Shown: positions 1-11,724 of the stretch, one piece after another
How the letters are laid out: the number at the start of each line of letters is the position of its first letter
Numbering within the stretch: the stretch's first letter is position 1
Assembly: GCA_031551875.1 (NCBI GenBank)
Contig: JAVBNA010000006.1
Location: forward strand, 62,001 to 126,000
DNA: 64,000 bases
Origin: JAVBNA01 sp031551875
Lineage (GTDB): Bacteria > Bacillota > Clostridia > Oscillospirales > Acutalibacteraceae
Direction: 5' to 3'
Notes under the pieces: generated by a model
What the model was told of the DNA's origin: nothing
What the model saw: the letters and a program-made list of their open reading frames with translations, nothing else
Databases searched by the model: none
Made by a program: the position numbers and the translations under genes

Positions 1-1240
1 GTATAGCAAGGCCCATAACCTCAATCAGGCCGATGTTTTCCTTCTTAATGTGGTGGTGCTCAGCGTGGGGATGGAAGAGCCCCATGGGGTGCTCCTCCGT
101 GGTTCGGTTGTTGCGCAGCACCAGGTCCAGCTCAAACCGCCCCCCCCGCATACGCGCGATGGGGGTGATGGTGTTATGGGGCGTGTCGCCCGTGAAGGCG
201 CGGATCTGACAGTCCTCGTCCGAGTAAGCGCGCCAGTGTTCGAGAATTTTCGTCGAGAGCTGCACCAGACGGTGGCTGCTCTCGGAGGAGAGCCGGATGG
301 TGGACATTGACCAATTGACCAGTCCCGCATCAATGTCCTCAAATCCCTTAAACTGGACGTTTCTGCGCATGGGGGCGACCGCCATCGGGAACTCGAACCG
401 TCCGCCCTGGAAGTGGTCGTGCGTCAGGATTGAGCCGCCCACAATGGGCAGGTCGGCATTGGAGCCCACAAAGTAGTGGGGGAACTGCCCGACAAAATCG
501 AGCAGCTTGCGGAAGGCCGATTCATCAATTTTCATCGGCACGTGCCTTGCGTTGAGCACGATGCAATGCTCATTATAGTAAACGTAGGGCGAATACTGCA
601 AAAACCAGCTTTCGCCGTCGATGCGGACCGGAATGATGCGGTGGTTTCCGCGGGCGGGATGGGCCACCGTGCCGTAATACCCCTCATTCTCCCGGCAGAG
701 CAGGCATTTTGGATAGCCGTTGCTGGGCAGATGCTGGGCCGCCGCAATGTCGGCGGGGTCTTTTTCAGGTTTGCTGAGGTTGACCGTGATGATCATGTCG
801 CCGAAGGGCGTTTTGCCCGTCCATTGCAGATCCTTTGCCACACGATCCATCCGTATGTAGTTGGACGCCTTGGACAGTGCGTAATAGTAGTCGGTCGCCG
901 CCCTGCTGCCCTTGGTCTGGGCGAGGTGCTCAAACTTGTGCACGATGCTGGAGGGGCGGGGCATCAGGCAATTCATGATCTCGGTGTCCATGATTTCCCG
1001 GTAAACGGGCGTATTTTTCAGAAGGACGCCCTGTTCCGCCGCCCAGTCGAGCATATTCTCAAGAATGGGCTCGGGGGAGGACAGGCTCTCTTCTATGTCT
1101 ATGTCATACTCAGTGTACTGGGTGAGCTTGAGCAGGGCGAGCAGGCGGTTGATGGAGTAGGCCCGGTCAACCGGCTTCATAAGTTGCGCGCCCAGCGCAT
1201 AATGTATAAGGCGGCTGATCTCTTTGTTAATGTCCACCAT
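1..1240 (-). CDS. galT: Galactose-1-phosphate uridylyltransferase, type 2 (partial, C-terminus off the left edge)
   Basis: Transfers UMP between UDP-glucose and galactose-1-phosphate in the Leloir pathway (cytoplasm). Translating the minus strand from the ATG at 1240 gives an open frame to the window edge (413 codons), starting MVDINKEISRLIHYAL. It contains a stretch reading KCLLCRENEGYYGTVAHPAR and later GGSILTHDHFQGG, both typical of the Firmicute GalT type-2 family, which is about 500 residues long, so roughly the last fifth is missing. The start is supported by a GGAAGGGG site just upstream. It follows galE by 26 bp, so the two form a galE-galT operon. The family is recognised with confidence; the missing end cannot be assessed. 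Confidence 0.93.
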   Translation of the reverse strand, partial: MVDINKEISRLIHYALGAQLMKPVDRAYSINRLLALLKLTQYTEYDIDIEESLSSPEPILENMLDWAAEQGVLLKNTPVYREIMDTEIMNCLMPRPSSIVHKFEHLAQTKGSRAATDYYYALSKASNYIRMDRVAKDLQWTGKTPFGDMIITVNLSKPEKDPADIAAAQHLPSNGYPKCLLCRENEGYYGTVAHPARGNHRIIPVRIDGESWFLQYSPYVYYNEHCIVLNARHVPMKIDESAFRKLLDFVGQFPHYFVGSNADLPIVGGSILTHDHFQGGRFEFPMAVAPMRRNVQFKGFEDIDAGLVNWSMSTIRLSSESSHRLVQLSTKILEHWRAYSDEDCQIRAFTGDTPHNTITPIARMRGGRFELDLVLRNNRTTEEHPMGLFHPHAEHHHIKKENIGLIEVMGLAI

Positions 1241-1266
1241 GGATAGATTCCCCTTCCACCTTCAAG

Positions 1267-2265
1267 TTATGCGCCGCCTACGGCGTCAAAGCCGTGCGGA
1301 TGTGCCTGATGCCAGGCCCAGGCCGAGGCAATGATCTCACGCACGTCGGCGTGCATCGGCCTCCAGCCGAGAACGTCCTGTGCTTTTTTTGAAGAGGCAA
1401 CCAGTCGGGCCGGGTCGCCCGCACGCCGGGGGCAGATCGCCTCGGGGATGGGGTGTCCGGTCACTTCGCGCGCCGCATCGACCATCTCCTTGACCGAGAA
1501 GCCGGCGCCGTTGCCCAGATTAAACATGTCGCTGCGGCCGCCGTCCAGCAGGTACTTGAGCGCCAAAATGTGCGCGCGCGCCAGGTCAACCACGTGGATG
1601 TAGTCGCGGATACAGGTGCCGTCGGGGGTGTCGTAGTCGTCCCCAAAGACGGAGATTTTATCCCGCCTGCCCAGCGGAACCTGCAAAATGAGCGGGATCA
1701 GATGGGTTTCTGGGTTGTGGTCCTCGCCGATCGCACCGCCGAAGCCGGCGCCCGCCACATTAAAGTAGCGCAGCGCGACATAGCGCATGCCGTAGGCGCG
1801 GTCGCACCATTTCATCATTTTTTCCATGGCAAGCTTGGTCTCGCCGTAGGGGTTTGTCGGGTCGGTCGGGTCGGTCTCCAGGATGATGTCGCTGCCGGCT
1901 TCGCCGTAGGTCGCAGCGGTGGAGGAAAAAACGATCTTCTCGACGCCGTGGTTTTTCATCGCCGTGAGCAGCACCTCCGTGCCGTGCACGTTGTTGTTGT
2001 AATATTCCAGCGGCTCCATCATGCTGACGCCGACCAGAGAATTGGCGGCGAAATGGATGACAGCTTCAATGTCCTGCTGGAAGAACAGGCGATCTAAAAA
2101 GTCCATGTCGCGGATGTCGCCCTCAAAAAAGGCCGCGTCAGGATGAATCGCTTCCCGGTGTCCGGTTTGCAAATTGTCCACGATGCCCACTTTGAAGCCC
2201 TGCTCGATTAGCTCATACACCGTATGGCTGCCGATATAGCCCGCGCCGCCTGCCACTAAGATCAT
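1267..2265 (-). CDS. galE: UDP-glucose 4-epimerase
   Basis: Interconverts UDP-galactose and UDP-glucose using bound NAD+; extended short-chain dehydrogenase fold. The 332-residue protein has the NAD-binding GGAGYIG at residues 6-12, the Ser-Ser-Thr stretch at 114-116, and the catalytic YxxxK as Tyr140/Lys144, with a length normal for GalE. It is the first gene of the galE-galT operon, 26 bp before galT, preceded by a minus-strand TATAAT at 2320-2325. Substrate specificity for N-acetylated sugars cannot be excluded, but linkage to galT argues for the Leloir role. Confidence 0.96.
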   Translation of the reverse strand: MILVAGGAGYIGSHTVYELIEQGFKVGIVDNLQTGHREAIHPDAAFFEGDIRDMDFLDRLFFQQDIEAVIHFAANSLVGVSMMEPLEYYNNNVHGTEVLLTAMKNHGVEKIVFSSTAATYGEAGSDIILETDPTDPTNPYGETKLAMEKMMKWCDRAYGMRYVALRYFNVAGAGFGGAIGEDHNPETHLIPLILQVPLGRRDKISVFGDDYDTPDGTCIRDYIHVVDLARAHILALKYLLDGGRSDMFNLGNGAGFSVKEMVDAAREVTGHPIPEAICPRRAGDPARLVASSKKAQDVLGWRPMHADVREIIASAWAWHQAHPHGFDAVGGA

Positions 2266-2319
2266 AGAATTCGCAACCTCTTTTCCCCTAAGTCGAATGC
2301 GTTTAGTTTAACTGAGACC

Positions 2320-2325
2320 ATTATA
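2320..2325 (-). promoter_or_regulatory. -10 element of the galE-galT promoter
   Basis: A perfect TATAAT on the minus strand lies 55 bp before the galE start. The -35 region 17 bp upstream is only TGTTTT, so the promoter may need an activator or depend on the surrounding AT-rich DNA. Confidence 0.55.
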
Positions 2326-2452
2326 CCTTGAATTTTATAAAAAAAACATATACAAATGTGGAATGTGTATTGAAAATCCTCTCATTTTTATGATATTTCT
2401 TGTTTTTTTCCGGAAAACTGTTGATAAAAAACGTTTGGGAGTGAATGATTCT

Positions 2453-3841
2453 ATGAATCTTTTCCTGGATACGCTTTTAAAGTGGGCGGCGGAGGTCAAC
2501 CGGGCGCTGAGCGATTTCCTCTGGAGCCCGGTCATGCTGGCGGGATTTTTGCTGGTGGGCGGTATGTTTACCGTGCGGCTGGGCTTTTTCCAGTTCCGCC
2601 GGATGGGGCTCTGGCTTCGGGAGACCATCGTCAAGGCGCTGTCCTCCCGGGAGGCCCGGAAGAACAAGGACGAGCGCTCCATCTCCCAGTTTCAGGCTAT
2701 GACCACTGCGCTGGCCGCCACGCTGGGCACCGGCAACATCGTCGGCGTCGCCACGGCAATCACGCTGGGCGGGCCGGGGGCGATTTTCTGGATGTGGGCG
2801 TCGGCGCTGCTCGGCATGATGACCATTTTCGCCGAAAACGTCCTCGGCATCCACTACCGCTACCGCGACAAGCAGGGCAACTGGGTGGGCGGCGCGATGA
2901 TCTATATGGAAAGAGGCCTGCGCTCAAAGTTTCTGGCAGGCGCTTTCTCGGTGTGCTGCCTGGTGGGCTCACTGGGCGTGGGCAACATGACCCAGGCCAA
3001 CGCCATGTCCGCCGCCATGCAGGACAGCTTTGGCGTCCCTCCCTATGTGACCGGAATTGTCGCGGCAGGGCTGGCGGTCGCGGTCATTCTGGGCGGGCTC
3101 AAACGCATCGCCCAGCTCACCGAAAAGCTCATCCCTTTCATGTCGGTACTCTACCTCGCCGCCGTGCTCATTGTCATTGCGGCTCACTTCGGTCAGATTA
3201 TCCCCGCCCTCAGACTGATTGTGCGTGAAGCCTTTACACCCGTCTCCGCGGGGGCGGGCGTGCTGGGGTTCGGCATTTCCAAAGCGGCGCGCTACGGCGT
3301 GGCGCGGGGGGTGTTTACCAATGAGGCGGGGCTGGGCACCTCGGTGGCGGTGCACGCCAACGCCGAGGTGTCCCACCCGGTCATTCAGGGCATGTGGGGC
3401 ATTTTCGAGGTGTTCGCCGACACGATTGTCATGTGCACGCTCACCGCACTGGCCATTCTGGTGTCGGGGGTCTGGTCGCCCGGCTGCGGGTTGGACGGGG
3501 GCGCGTTGTGCGCCGCCTCCTTTGCGACCGTGTTCGGCACGGGCGGCAGCTATTTCATCTCGTTCGCCGTGATGATTTTTGCCTTTTCCACCATCATCGG
3601 CTGGTCCTTCTGCGGTGAGCGGTGCGCGCACTATTTGGGCGGGGATAAGCTGGTGCCGCTTTACAAAATCGCATTTACGGTTATAATCTTTATAGGATGC
3701 GTTTCAAGGCTGGACTTCGTCTGGGCGCTGTCCGACACCTTCAACGGTCTGATGGCCGTGCCCAACCTGATCGCCGTCACGGCTCTGTCCGGCACGGTGA
3801 TCAAGCTGACAAAAGATTATTTCAAGAGAGAACGCCTGTGA
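2453..3841 (+). CDS. Alanine/glycine:cation symporter (AGCS family)
   Basis: Sodium- or proton-coupled amino-acid uptake carrier of the inner membrane. The 462-residue protein shows the AGCS sequence LGTGNIVGVATAI followed by GGPGAIFWMW, and about ten hydrophobic segments, with the family's usual length. The frame is open further upstream, but the ATG at 2453 is preferred because a GGGAG site sits 11 nt before it and the 30 extra upstream residues look like untranslated AT-rich DNA. It diverges from galE and is followed after 15 bp by a QueG-like gene. Alanine or glycine is the usual substrate; the actual one is not determined by sequence. Confidence 0.9.
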   Translation: MNLFLDTLLKWAAEVNRALSDFLWSPVMLAGFLLVGGMFTVRLGFFQFRRMGLWLRETIVKALSSREARKNKDERSISQFQAMTTALAATLGTGNIVGVATAITLGGPGAIFWMWASALLGMMTIFAENVLGIHYRYRDKQGNWVGGAMIYMERGLRSKFLAGAFSVCCLVGSLGVGNMTQANAMSAAMQDSFGVPPYVTGIVAAGLAVAVILGGLKRIAQLTEKLIPFMSVLYLAAVLIVIAAHFGQIIPALRLIVREAFTPVSAGAGVLGFGISKAARYGVARGVFTNEAGLGTSVAVHANAEVSHPVIQGMWGIFEVFADTIVMCTLTALAILVSGVWSPGCGLDGGALCAASFATVFGTGGSYFISFAVMIFAFSTIIGWSFCGERCAHYLGGDKLVPLYKIAFTVIIFIGCVSRLDFVWALSDTFNGLMAVPNLIAVTALSGTVIKLTKDYFKRERL

Positions 3842-3856
3842 GGAGGGGATGCGGTT

Positions 3857-4687
3857 ATGTGCAAAAATGCCAAGGAGGCGGTATCGGCGGTGCTGACCGC
3901 GCAGGGGCTCAGCCGCTTCGGCTTCTGCCCGTTCTCGAGGGTTGCCGAGCACTTGGTGCCGGGCTATTCGACGAAAAAGTTGCCTGAGCGACCAAAAACG
4001 ATAATATCATTTGCGTTTCCCTATCGGATTCCGGAAAACGGCCCGCGCAACGTCGCGCGCTTTGCCGCCCTGCCCGACTACCACACCGTGATTGGGGCGC
4101 TTCTTTCCGCCGCCGCCGAGGCGCTGACGCAGCGCTTTCCGGGGCATGCGTTTGTGCCCTTTGTGGATGAGTCGCCCATCCCGGAGGTGGTTACGGCAGC
4201 CGCGGCGGGACTGGGGGTGGTCGGCCGGCACAATCTGCTGATCACAAAGGAATTCGGCTCGTGGGTGTTCATCGGGGAGCTTGTGACCGACCTTGCGCTG
4301 CCGATCGAGGCACAGCCTGTGCCATATTGCCCCGACTGCGGCGCCTGTGCCGCGCGCTGCCCCGCCGGCGCGCTGGACAAAAAGCCCTTTGACCGCACGC
4401 GGTGTCTCTCCTCCGTCACCCAGCAAAAAGCTGCGCCCTCTTCCGAGATGGCGCGCCTGATGCGGCAGGAGGGTATCGCGTGGGGGTGTGACCGCTGTCA
4501 GGAGGCCTGCCCCTTAAACGAGGGGACAAGCCTGAGCGGCATTGCGGCCTTTTACGGCGACGTGCACCCGCTTGTGACGGCGGACAACTATGACACACTC
4601 CAAAACCGCGTGTTTTTTTACCGAAAGAAGGATGTTTTTTTGCGCAATCTCCGCATAATCGCCGGGACAGAGGAAAATACTAGGTGA
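3857..4687 (+). CDS. QueG-like two-[4Fe-4S] iron-sulfur protein
   Basis: Related to epoxyqueuosine reductase. The 276-residue protein has VDESPIPE with Asp104 at the place of the catalytic aspartate of QueG, then GLGVVGRHNLLITKEFGSW, a first cluster CxxCxxCxxxCP at Cys158/161/164/168 and a second set at Cys183, 211, 214 and 218. It ends soon after the second cluster and lacks the C-terminal HEAT-like extension of longer QueG proteins, so it belongs to the short clostridial group whose true substrate is uncertain. It starts 15 bp after the AGCS transporter and is probably cotranscribed. Confidence 0.78.
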   Translation: MCKNAKEAVSAVLTAQGLSRFGFCPFSRVAEHLVPGYSTKKLPERPKTIISFAFPYRIPENGPRNVARFAALPDYHTVIGALLSAAAEALTQRFPGHAFVPFVDESPIPEVVTAAAAGLGVVGRHNLLITKEFGSWVFIGELVTDLALPIEAQPVPYCPDCGACAARCPAGALDKKPFDRTRCLSSVTQQKAAPSSEMARLMRQEGIAWGCDRCQEACPLNEGTSLSGIAAFYGDVHPLVTADNYDTLQNRVFFYRKKDVFLRNLRIIAGTEENTR

Positions 4688-4751
4688 TGTCGGACAGGCG
4701 CGCCTCGTGCCCTGCCTGTCACGCGATTATGGTGTAAGGACGGAGCTGCGT

Positions 4752-5213
4752 ATGAAAACAACCATCAAACAGATCATGAGCAAAAATATCTATTCGATTT
4801 CCCCGGCCGACAGCGCGGTGCGGGCGGCACAGCTGATGGATCAGCACGACGTCGGCTCGGTGCCGGTGGTGTCCGAGGGGACGCTCAAGGGCATCCTGAC
4901 CGACCGCGATATCGTCATCCGCTGTGTCGCGAAAAACATGAATCCCGATTTGGTCAAGGCGTCGGAGATTATGACCAGCCGCATCGCCTATATCAGTGAA
5001 AACCAGCCGGTGTCCGACGCGGTGTCCATGATGGCGTCAGAGCAAATTCGCCGCCTGCCCGTCGTGGAGGACGGACAGCTGGTGGGCATGGTCAGCTTTG
5101 CCGACATCGCCCGGCGGGACACCTCGCCCGAGATTGCCGAGGCCATTTCGGAGATCAGCTCGAGTGACCTCGCCGAACTTGACTTCGTGCGCCAGTACAA
5201 CCCCCACGCCTAA
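4752..5213 (+). CDS. CBS-domain pair protein
   Basis: A 153-residue cytoplasmic protein made of two CBS motifs and little else: first about residues 8-60 (IMSKNIYSISPADS, GILTDRDIVIRC), second about 72-125 (IMTSRIAYISENQPVSDAVSMM, GMVSFADIAR). Such stand-alone Bateman modules bind adenine nucleotides or c-di-AMP and regulate partners. The ATG at 4752 is chosen over an upstream in-frame start because GGAG lies 6 nt before it and the alignment to the CBS family begins there. The transcript ends at a strong terminator directly downstream. The partner is unknown. Confidence 0.88.
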   Translation: MKTTIKQIMSKNIYSISPADSAVRAAQLMDQHDVGSVPVVSEGTLKGILTDRDIVIRCVAKNMNPDLVKASEIMTSRIAYISENQPVSDAVSMMASEQIRRLPVVEDGQLVGMVSFADIARRDTSPEIAEAISEISSSDLAELDFVRQYNPHA

Positions 5214-5225
5214 CAGGCTCCAACC

Positions 5226-5258
5226 GGCCGCCCCTCGATTAAGAGGGGCGGCCTTTTT
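5226..5258 (+). terminator. Rho-independent terminator after the CBS gene
   Basis: A perfect 11-bp stem (5226-5236 with 5243-5253), six-base loop and T5 tail end the AGCS-QueG-CBS transcript just before the secA promoter. Confidence 0.93.
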
Positions 5259-5328
5259 GCGTGCAGATTCAATCTTGTGTCACGTGGGAATAAAAATGTG
5301 TTTTCCCCTATATTTGTTCACAGACTTG

Positions 5329-5337
5329 TGTTATAAT
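5329..5337 (+). promoter_or_regulatory. Extended -10 promoter of secA
   Basis: TGTTATAAT (TG-N-TATAAT) is an extended -10 element 45 bp before the secA start. No good -35 at 17 bp, which is common for extended -10 promoters. Confidence 0.65.
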
Positions 5338-5382
5338 GGTTAGAAAATGGATGAAATACGAGGCAAGAGGTGGACAAGTACA

Positions 5383-8136
<2,754 letters not shown>

Positions 8137-8149
8137 AAATAAAAAACTT

Positions 8150-8184
8150 CCCCCGCCAAAAGGGATTCCTTTCGGCGGGGGTTT
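8150..8184 (+). terminator. Terminator after secA
   Basis: An 8-bp GC stem (CCCCCGCC with GGCGGGGG, extended inward by a nearly paired AAAGG/CCTTT) followed by TTT lies 14 bp after the secA stop. Confidence 0.85.
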
Positions 8185-8216
8185 GCCATACACTGTGAAG
8201 GAAAGGAGGAAAGGCC

Positions 8217-8645
8217 ATGAAGAAAATACGTTTGTTGACCCTGCCTGTCATTGCGTTTATCTTGATACTCTCCTCCTGCTTGTTTCAAACAGACTACGCC
8301 GCGCTCATCAAAGAGAATTGGAATGTGACCCTTCCCGCGGAATTTGAGGAGTTGTATTACATAGAACCGGCCGACAGCTTTCTCGGTGACGGCATCCGGT
8401 ACGGCGTGATCTCCTATGGGAATACCCTGGCGATTGAACAGGCCTTCTCCTGGAAAGAGGGCAGGGACACGGGGCTCGAAGAAACAATCGCAGACGTTTT
8501 ACAGCAGGAGGGAATCAAGGAGACGTTTATGATTGATTTCGGGAAGCCCTATCAGTATTTTCAGAGGACAAAGGAGGAAAATTCACTCTATGTCATCCTG
8601 TTTCGTGAGGACAACAAGGTATTCATCATAGAGGATATTCGCTGA
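8217..8645 (+). CDS. Small predicted lipoprotein, function unknown
   Basis: A 142-residue protein with a basic, hydrophobic N-terminus and lipobox LSSC (Cys21), so it is probably anchored to the outer face of the membrane. The rest is a compact alpha/beta domain rich in aromatic and acidic residues, with no family I recognise. A very strong AAAGGAGGAAAGG site sets the start. Its TGA overlaps the ATG of the following GH25 lysozyme (TGATG), so the two are translationally coupled and may work together at the cell wall. Confidence 0.8.
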   Translation: MKKIRLLTLPVIAFILILSSCLFQTDYAALIKENWNVTLPAEFEELYYIEPADSFLGDGIRYGVISYGNTLAIEQAFSWKEGRDTGLEETIADVLQQEGIKETFMIDFGKPYQYFQRTKEENSLYVILFREDNKVFIIEDIR

Positions 8646-9379
8646 TGAAAAAGAAAAATAAAATTTTGTTGGTTGCCGTTCTGACTATGGCAATCCTGTG
8701 CGTTTGTATCGGCCTTGTCTATTTCGGCGTGATCCAGTTCAACAACCCCTCCCGGGGGGAGTATCCCGTGCGCGGCGTGGACGTCTCCTCTTATCAGGGG
8801 GAGATCGACTGGGCGGTGCTGAGCGCGCAGGACATCCAGTTTGCGTTCATCAAGGCGACCGAGGGCAGCGGGCACGTGGATGCCTATTTTCAGAGCAATT
8901 TTAAAAACGCACAAAAGACACAGCTGCGCGTGGGCGCCTACCATTTTTTCAGCTTTGACAGCGGGGGGGACACCCAGGCACAAAACTTCATTGCCGCCGT
9001 GCCCAAAACTAAAAACATGCTGCCGCCGGTCGTGGACTTCGAGTTTTACGGCGACAAGGAGAAGAACCTGCCCGACAAAGAGGCTGCGCAGCGGGAACTG
9101 ACCGTACTGCTGGAGACGCTTGAGGCGCACTACGGCATGAAGCCGGTGATCTATGTGACCGAGAAGTCCTACCGGCTGTATATCGACGGCGCTTTTGCGG
9201 ACTATGACCTCTGGGTCAGAAACGTGCTCACAAAGCCGGCGCTGTCCGACGGGCGGGCGTGGACGTTTTGGCAGTATACCGACCGCGAACGCCTCGACGG
9301 CTACGTTGGCAAGGAAACCTACATCGACATGAACGTGTTCCGGGGAAGCGAAGAAGGCTTCAAGCAGTATGCAGGATGA
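8645..9379 (+). CDS. GH25 muramidase (lysozyme), membrane-anchored
   Basis: Cleaves the MurNAc-GlcNAc bond of peptidoglycan. After an uncleaved-looking signal anchor (about residues 5-27), the glycoside hydrolase 25 domain fills the protein: GVDVSSYQGEIDW, FAFIKATEGSG, GAYHFF, the acidic VVDFEF and the closing WTFWQYTDRERLDGYVG ... IDMNVF. Length (244) fits a single catalytic domain with no wall-binding repeats. It is coupled by a one-base overlap to the upstream lipoprotein gene. It could be chromosomal wall turnover or a domesticated phage endolysin; no phage genes are adjacent. Confidence 0.92.
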   Translation: MKKKNKILLVAVLTMAILCVCIGLVYFGVIQFNNPSRGEYPVRGVDVSSYQGEIDWAVLSAQDIQFAFIKATEGSGHVDAYFQSNFKNAQKTQLRVGAYHFFSFDSGGDTQAQNFIAAVPKTKNMLPPVVDFEFYGDKEKNLPDKEAAQRELTVLLETLEAHYGMKPVIYVTEKSYRLYIDGAFADYDLWVRNVLTKPALSDGRAWTFWQYTDRERLDGYVGKETYIDMNVFRGSEEGFKQYAG

Positions 9380-9380
9380 A

Positions 9381-9415
9381 AAGAAGAGCCGGAAAAATCC
9401 GGCTCTTCTTTTTGT
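9381..9415 (+). terminator. Terminator between the GH25 gene and ilvD
   Basis: A perfect 13-bp stem (9381-9393 with 9398-9410), AAAA loop and T5 run; the A-run on the other side could also serve the converging ilvD transcript. Confidence 0.92.
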
Positions 9416-9468
9416 ACCAGGCGCGGGAGGCGAAAGGGGGAGAGACCAACTTGTCACTCCCCTTAAAA

Positions 9469-11127
9469 TCAATCGATCTCCCGCACTGCGCCGCGCGCCG
9501 CCGACGTCACATGCCGTGCATACAGCTTTAAATATCCGCGAAGCGTTTTCTGCGGCGCTTTCCAGGCCGCGTGCCGCCGTTCAAGTTCCTCGTCGGAGAC
9601 ATCGAGAGACAATGTGCGCGCCGGAATGTCCAGCGTGATGCGGTCGCCCTCTTCGATGAGTGCGATCGGGCCGCCCGCCGCCGCCTCAGGACAGACGTGC
9701 CCAATGGATGCGCCGCGCGTTGCGCCGGAGAATCGACCGTCGGTCAGAAGCGCCACCTGGCGGTCGAGCCCCATGCCCGCCAGCAGCGCCGTCGGACTGA
9801 GCATCTCACGCATGCCCGGACCGCCCTTGGGTCCCTCATACCGGATGACAACCACGTCGCCGGGGTTGATTTTACCGTCCGAAATCGCCGCCGCCGCGCC
9901 CTCTTCACTGTTAAAAACACGCGCGGGGCCGGTATGACGCATCATCTCCTCCGCCACCGCGCCCTGCTTGACCACCGCGCCCTCGGGGCACAGGCTGCCG
10001 TACAGGACAGCGATGCCGCCGTCCACGCGGAAGGGGGTGGCAAGCTTGCGGATGACCGTGCCGTCGGCGTCGGGGGCGCTACGCAGGCGGTCGCCCGCAG
10101 TGCCGCTGACCGTCGGAGTGTCCAGAAGGATAAAACCGCCGCGCGACAGTTCCTTCATCATGGCCTGAATGCCGCCCACCGCGTCCATGTCGGACAGGAA
10201 AACGTCCGACGCGGGGTTAAACTTACACAGCTGCGGGGTCGTGCGACTAATGCTGTCAATTGCCTTGAGGTTAATCGCCACCCCCGACTCCTGCGCCAGC
10301 GCCAGCAGATGCAGAATCGTGTTGGAGGAGGCGCCGAGCGCCATGTCACAGCGCAGGGCGTTCTCAAACGCCGCGTCGGTCAGAATGTCCGACGGGCGGA
10401 GGTTTTCACGGTAGAGCTCTACCGCCCGCTCGCCGGTCTCCTTGGCAAGCCGCCGCCGCGCCGCCATGACGGCGGGTATGGTGCCGTTGCCGGGCAGCGC
10501 CATGCCGATCGCCTCGGTCAGGCAGTTCATCGAGTTTGCGGTGTACATGCCTGAGCAGGAGCCGCACCCCGGACAGGCGTTGTCCTCGATGGTGCGCAGA
10601 TCCGCGTCGGACAGCGCGCCCGCCGCAAAGGCGCCCACCGCCTCAAAGGTCTCGGACAGGCCGCCCCGTCTGCCGGGGATCAGTCCGGGCAGCATGGGGC
10701 CGCCGCTGACAAAAATCGAGGGCAGATTGAGCCGCCGGGCGGCCATCAGCATGCCTGGGATGATTTTGTCGCAGTTGGGAATAAAGACCACTGCGTCGAG
10801 GGGATGGGCGGTCAGCATGATCTCAATCGAGTCGGCAATCAGCTCGCGGGAGGGCAGGGAATAGCGCATGCCCTCGTGATTCATCGCGAGACCGTCGCAC
10901 ACGCCGATCGTGCAGAATTCAAAGGGGACGCCGCCCGCGTTGCGGATGCCCGCTTTGACCGCGTCGGCGATGTCACCCAGATGCTGGTGTCCGGGGATGT
11001 AGTCACTTTTGGAATTGACGACGGCAATGAAGGGACGCTTCATTTCGGCGTCGGTGACGCCGAGCGCCTTGAGCAGGGAACGGTGGGGCAGGCGGCTGCT
11101 GCCCGCCTTCATAAGATCGCTTCGCAT
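9469..11127 (-). CDS. ilvD: Dihydroxy-acid dehydratase
   Basis: Converts 2,3-dihydroxy acids to 2-keto acids in valine, leucine and isoleucine synthesis with an Fe-S cluster. The 552-residue protein carries PNCDKI (Cys119), the ACPGCGSCSGMYTANSM segment (Cys185, 188, 191) and the C-terminal LLTDGRFSGATRG region of the IlvD/Edd family; the overall sequence fits IlvD rather than Edd. No other ilv gene is nearby. The stop of the upstream membrane-protein gene lies 7 nt before its start and supplies the AAAGGA ribosome site, so the two are coupled. No T-box or other leader is visible. Confidence 0.96.
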   Translation of the reverse strand: MRSDLMKAGSSRLPHRSLLKALGVTDAEMKRPFIAVVNSKSDYIPGHQHLGDIADAVKAGIRNAGGVPFEFCTIGVCDGLAMNHEGMRYSLPSRELIADSIEIMLTAHPLDAVVFIPNCDKIIPGMLMAARRLNLPSIFVSGGPMLPGLIPGRRGGLSETFEAVGAFAAGALSDADLRTIEDNACPGCGSCSGMYTANSMNCLTEAIGMALPGNGTIPAVMAARRRLAKETGERAVELYRENLRPSDILTDAAFENALRCDMALGASSNTILHLLALAQESGVAINLKAIDSISRTTPQLCKFNPASDVFLSDMDAVGGIQAMMKELSRGGFILLDTPTVSGTAGDRLRSAPDADGTVIRKLATPFRVDGGIAVLYGSLCPEGAVVKQGAVAEEMMRHTGPARVFNSEEGAAAAISDGKINPGDVVVIRYEGPKGGPGMREMLSPTALLAGMGLDRQVALLTDGRFSGATRGASIGHVCPEAAAGGPIALIEEGDRITLDIPARTLSLDVSDEELERRHAAWKAPQKTLRGYLKLYARHVTSAARGAVREID

Positions 11128-11133
11128 TAGGAA

Positions 11134-11619
11134 TCATCCTTTCAAGCTGTTTTGTTCGTCGCTATTATGATTTAATATTTTCCGTCTTTTTTTCATATAT
11201 TCTTTTTTATCAACACCACGAATTTGAATTTTTTCAGGGTGACGCTTCCATGTTGAGGGCAGATGAAACCCGAAAAAAATAACTTCATAACAGAACTGTG
11301 AAATGAATGTAAACCAAAAAATACCCCGGTAGACATACAAGATGTATGTCGGCTCGAGTTCAATGAGATGCAAAATGATAACGCCGACAAGGAGAAGGGC
11401 ATACAATATGACAACACAATAGGAAAGAAAAATATGAATCCATGGAACCTCCAAGCGGTATCGCCGGTAGGTAAACCATTCAACAAAGGTCATATTCTTT
11501 CTGCGTTTTCTGCGCGTGCTTTTGGTCGTCAGCCGATCAATGATCATTGAACATGAACCTCGCACACTCCAATAAGAAAGCAAAAACATGAATAAAACCA
11601 TAAAAATAGATACACCCAT
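11134..11619 (-). CDS. AT-rich membrane protein of unknown function
   Basis: 161 residues with an N-terminal hydrophobic segment (about 4-20), a basic linker TTKSTRRKRRK, and two further membrane segments around 65-85 and 95-115, ending in a basic tail. No family recognised. Base and codon use are markedly more AT-rich than ilvD and lysS on both sides, suggesting acquisition. A GGAGG site lies 10 nt before the ATG. Its stop overlaps the ilvD ribosome binding site, so its translation probably feeds ilvD. Confidence 0.68.
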   Translation of the reverse strand: MGVSIFMVLFMFLLSYWSVRGSCSMIIDRLTTKSTRRKRRKNMTFVEWFTYRRYRLEVPWIHIFLSYCVVILYALLLVGVIILHLIELEPTYILYVYRGIFWFTFISQFCYEVIFFGFHLPSTWKRHPEKIQIRGVDKKEYMKKRRKILNHNSDEQNSLKG

Positions 11620-11652
11620 CCAGAATAAACCTCCGGCACAAATTAAGGAGAC

Positions 11653-11686
11653 AAAAGACCGCCTCTTATTTTCAAGAGATGCGGCC
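11653..11686 (-). terminator. Terminator after lysS
   Basis: On the minus strand an imperfect stem (GGCCGC + CTCTT pairing with AAGAG + GCGGTC, two-base bulge) ends in TTTTG, 39 bp beyond the lysS stop. Confidence 0.7.
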
Positions 11687-11724
11687 TTTAAACCCGTTGA
11701 TTTTTTTATCGTGCAAACAACAGC

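Noticed and set aside
476..1246. Long plus-strand open frame of 256 codons
   Set aside because: It is the shadow of galT; the minus strand translates to a clear GalT while this frame has no recognisable domain and no ribosome site.
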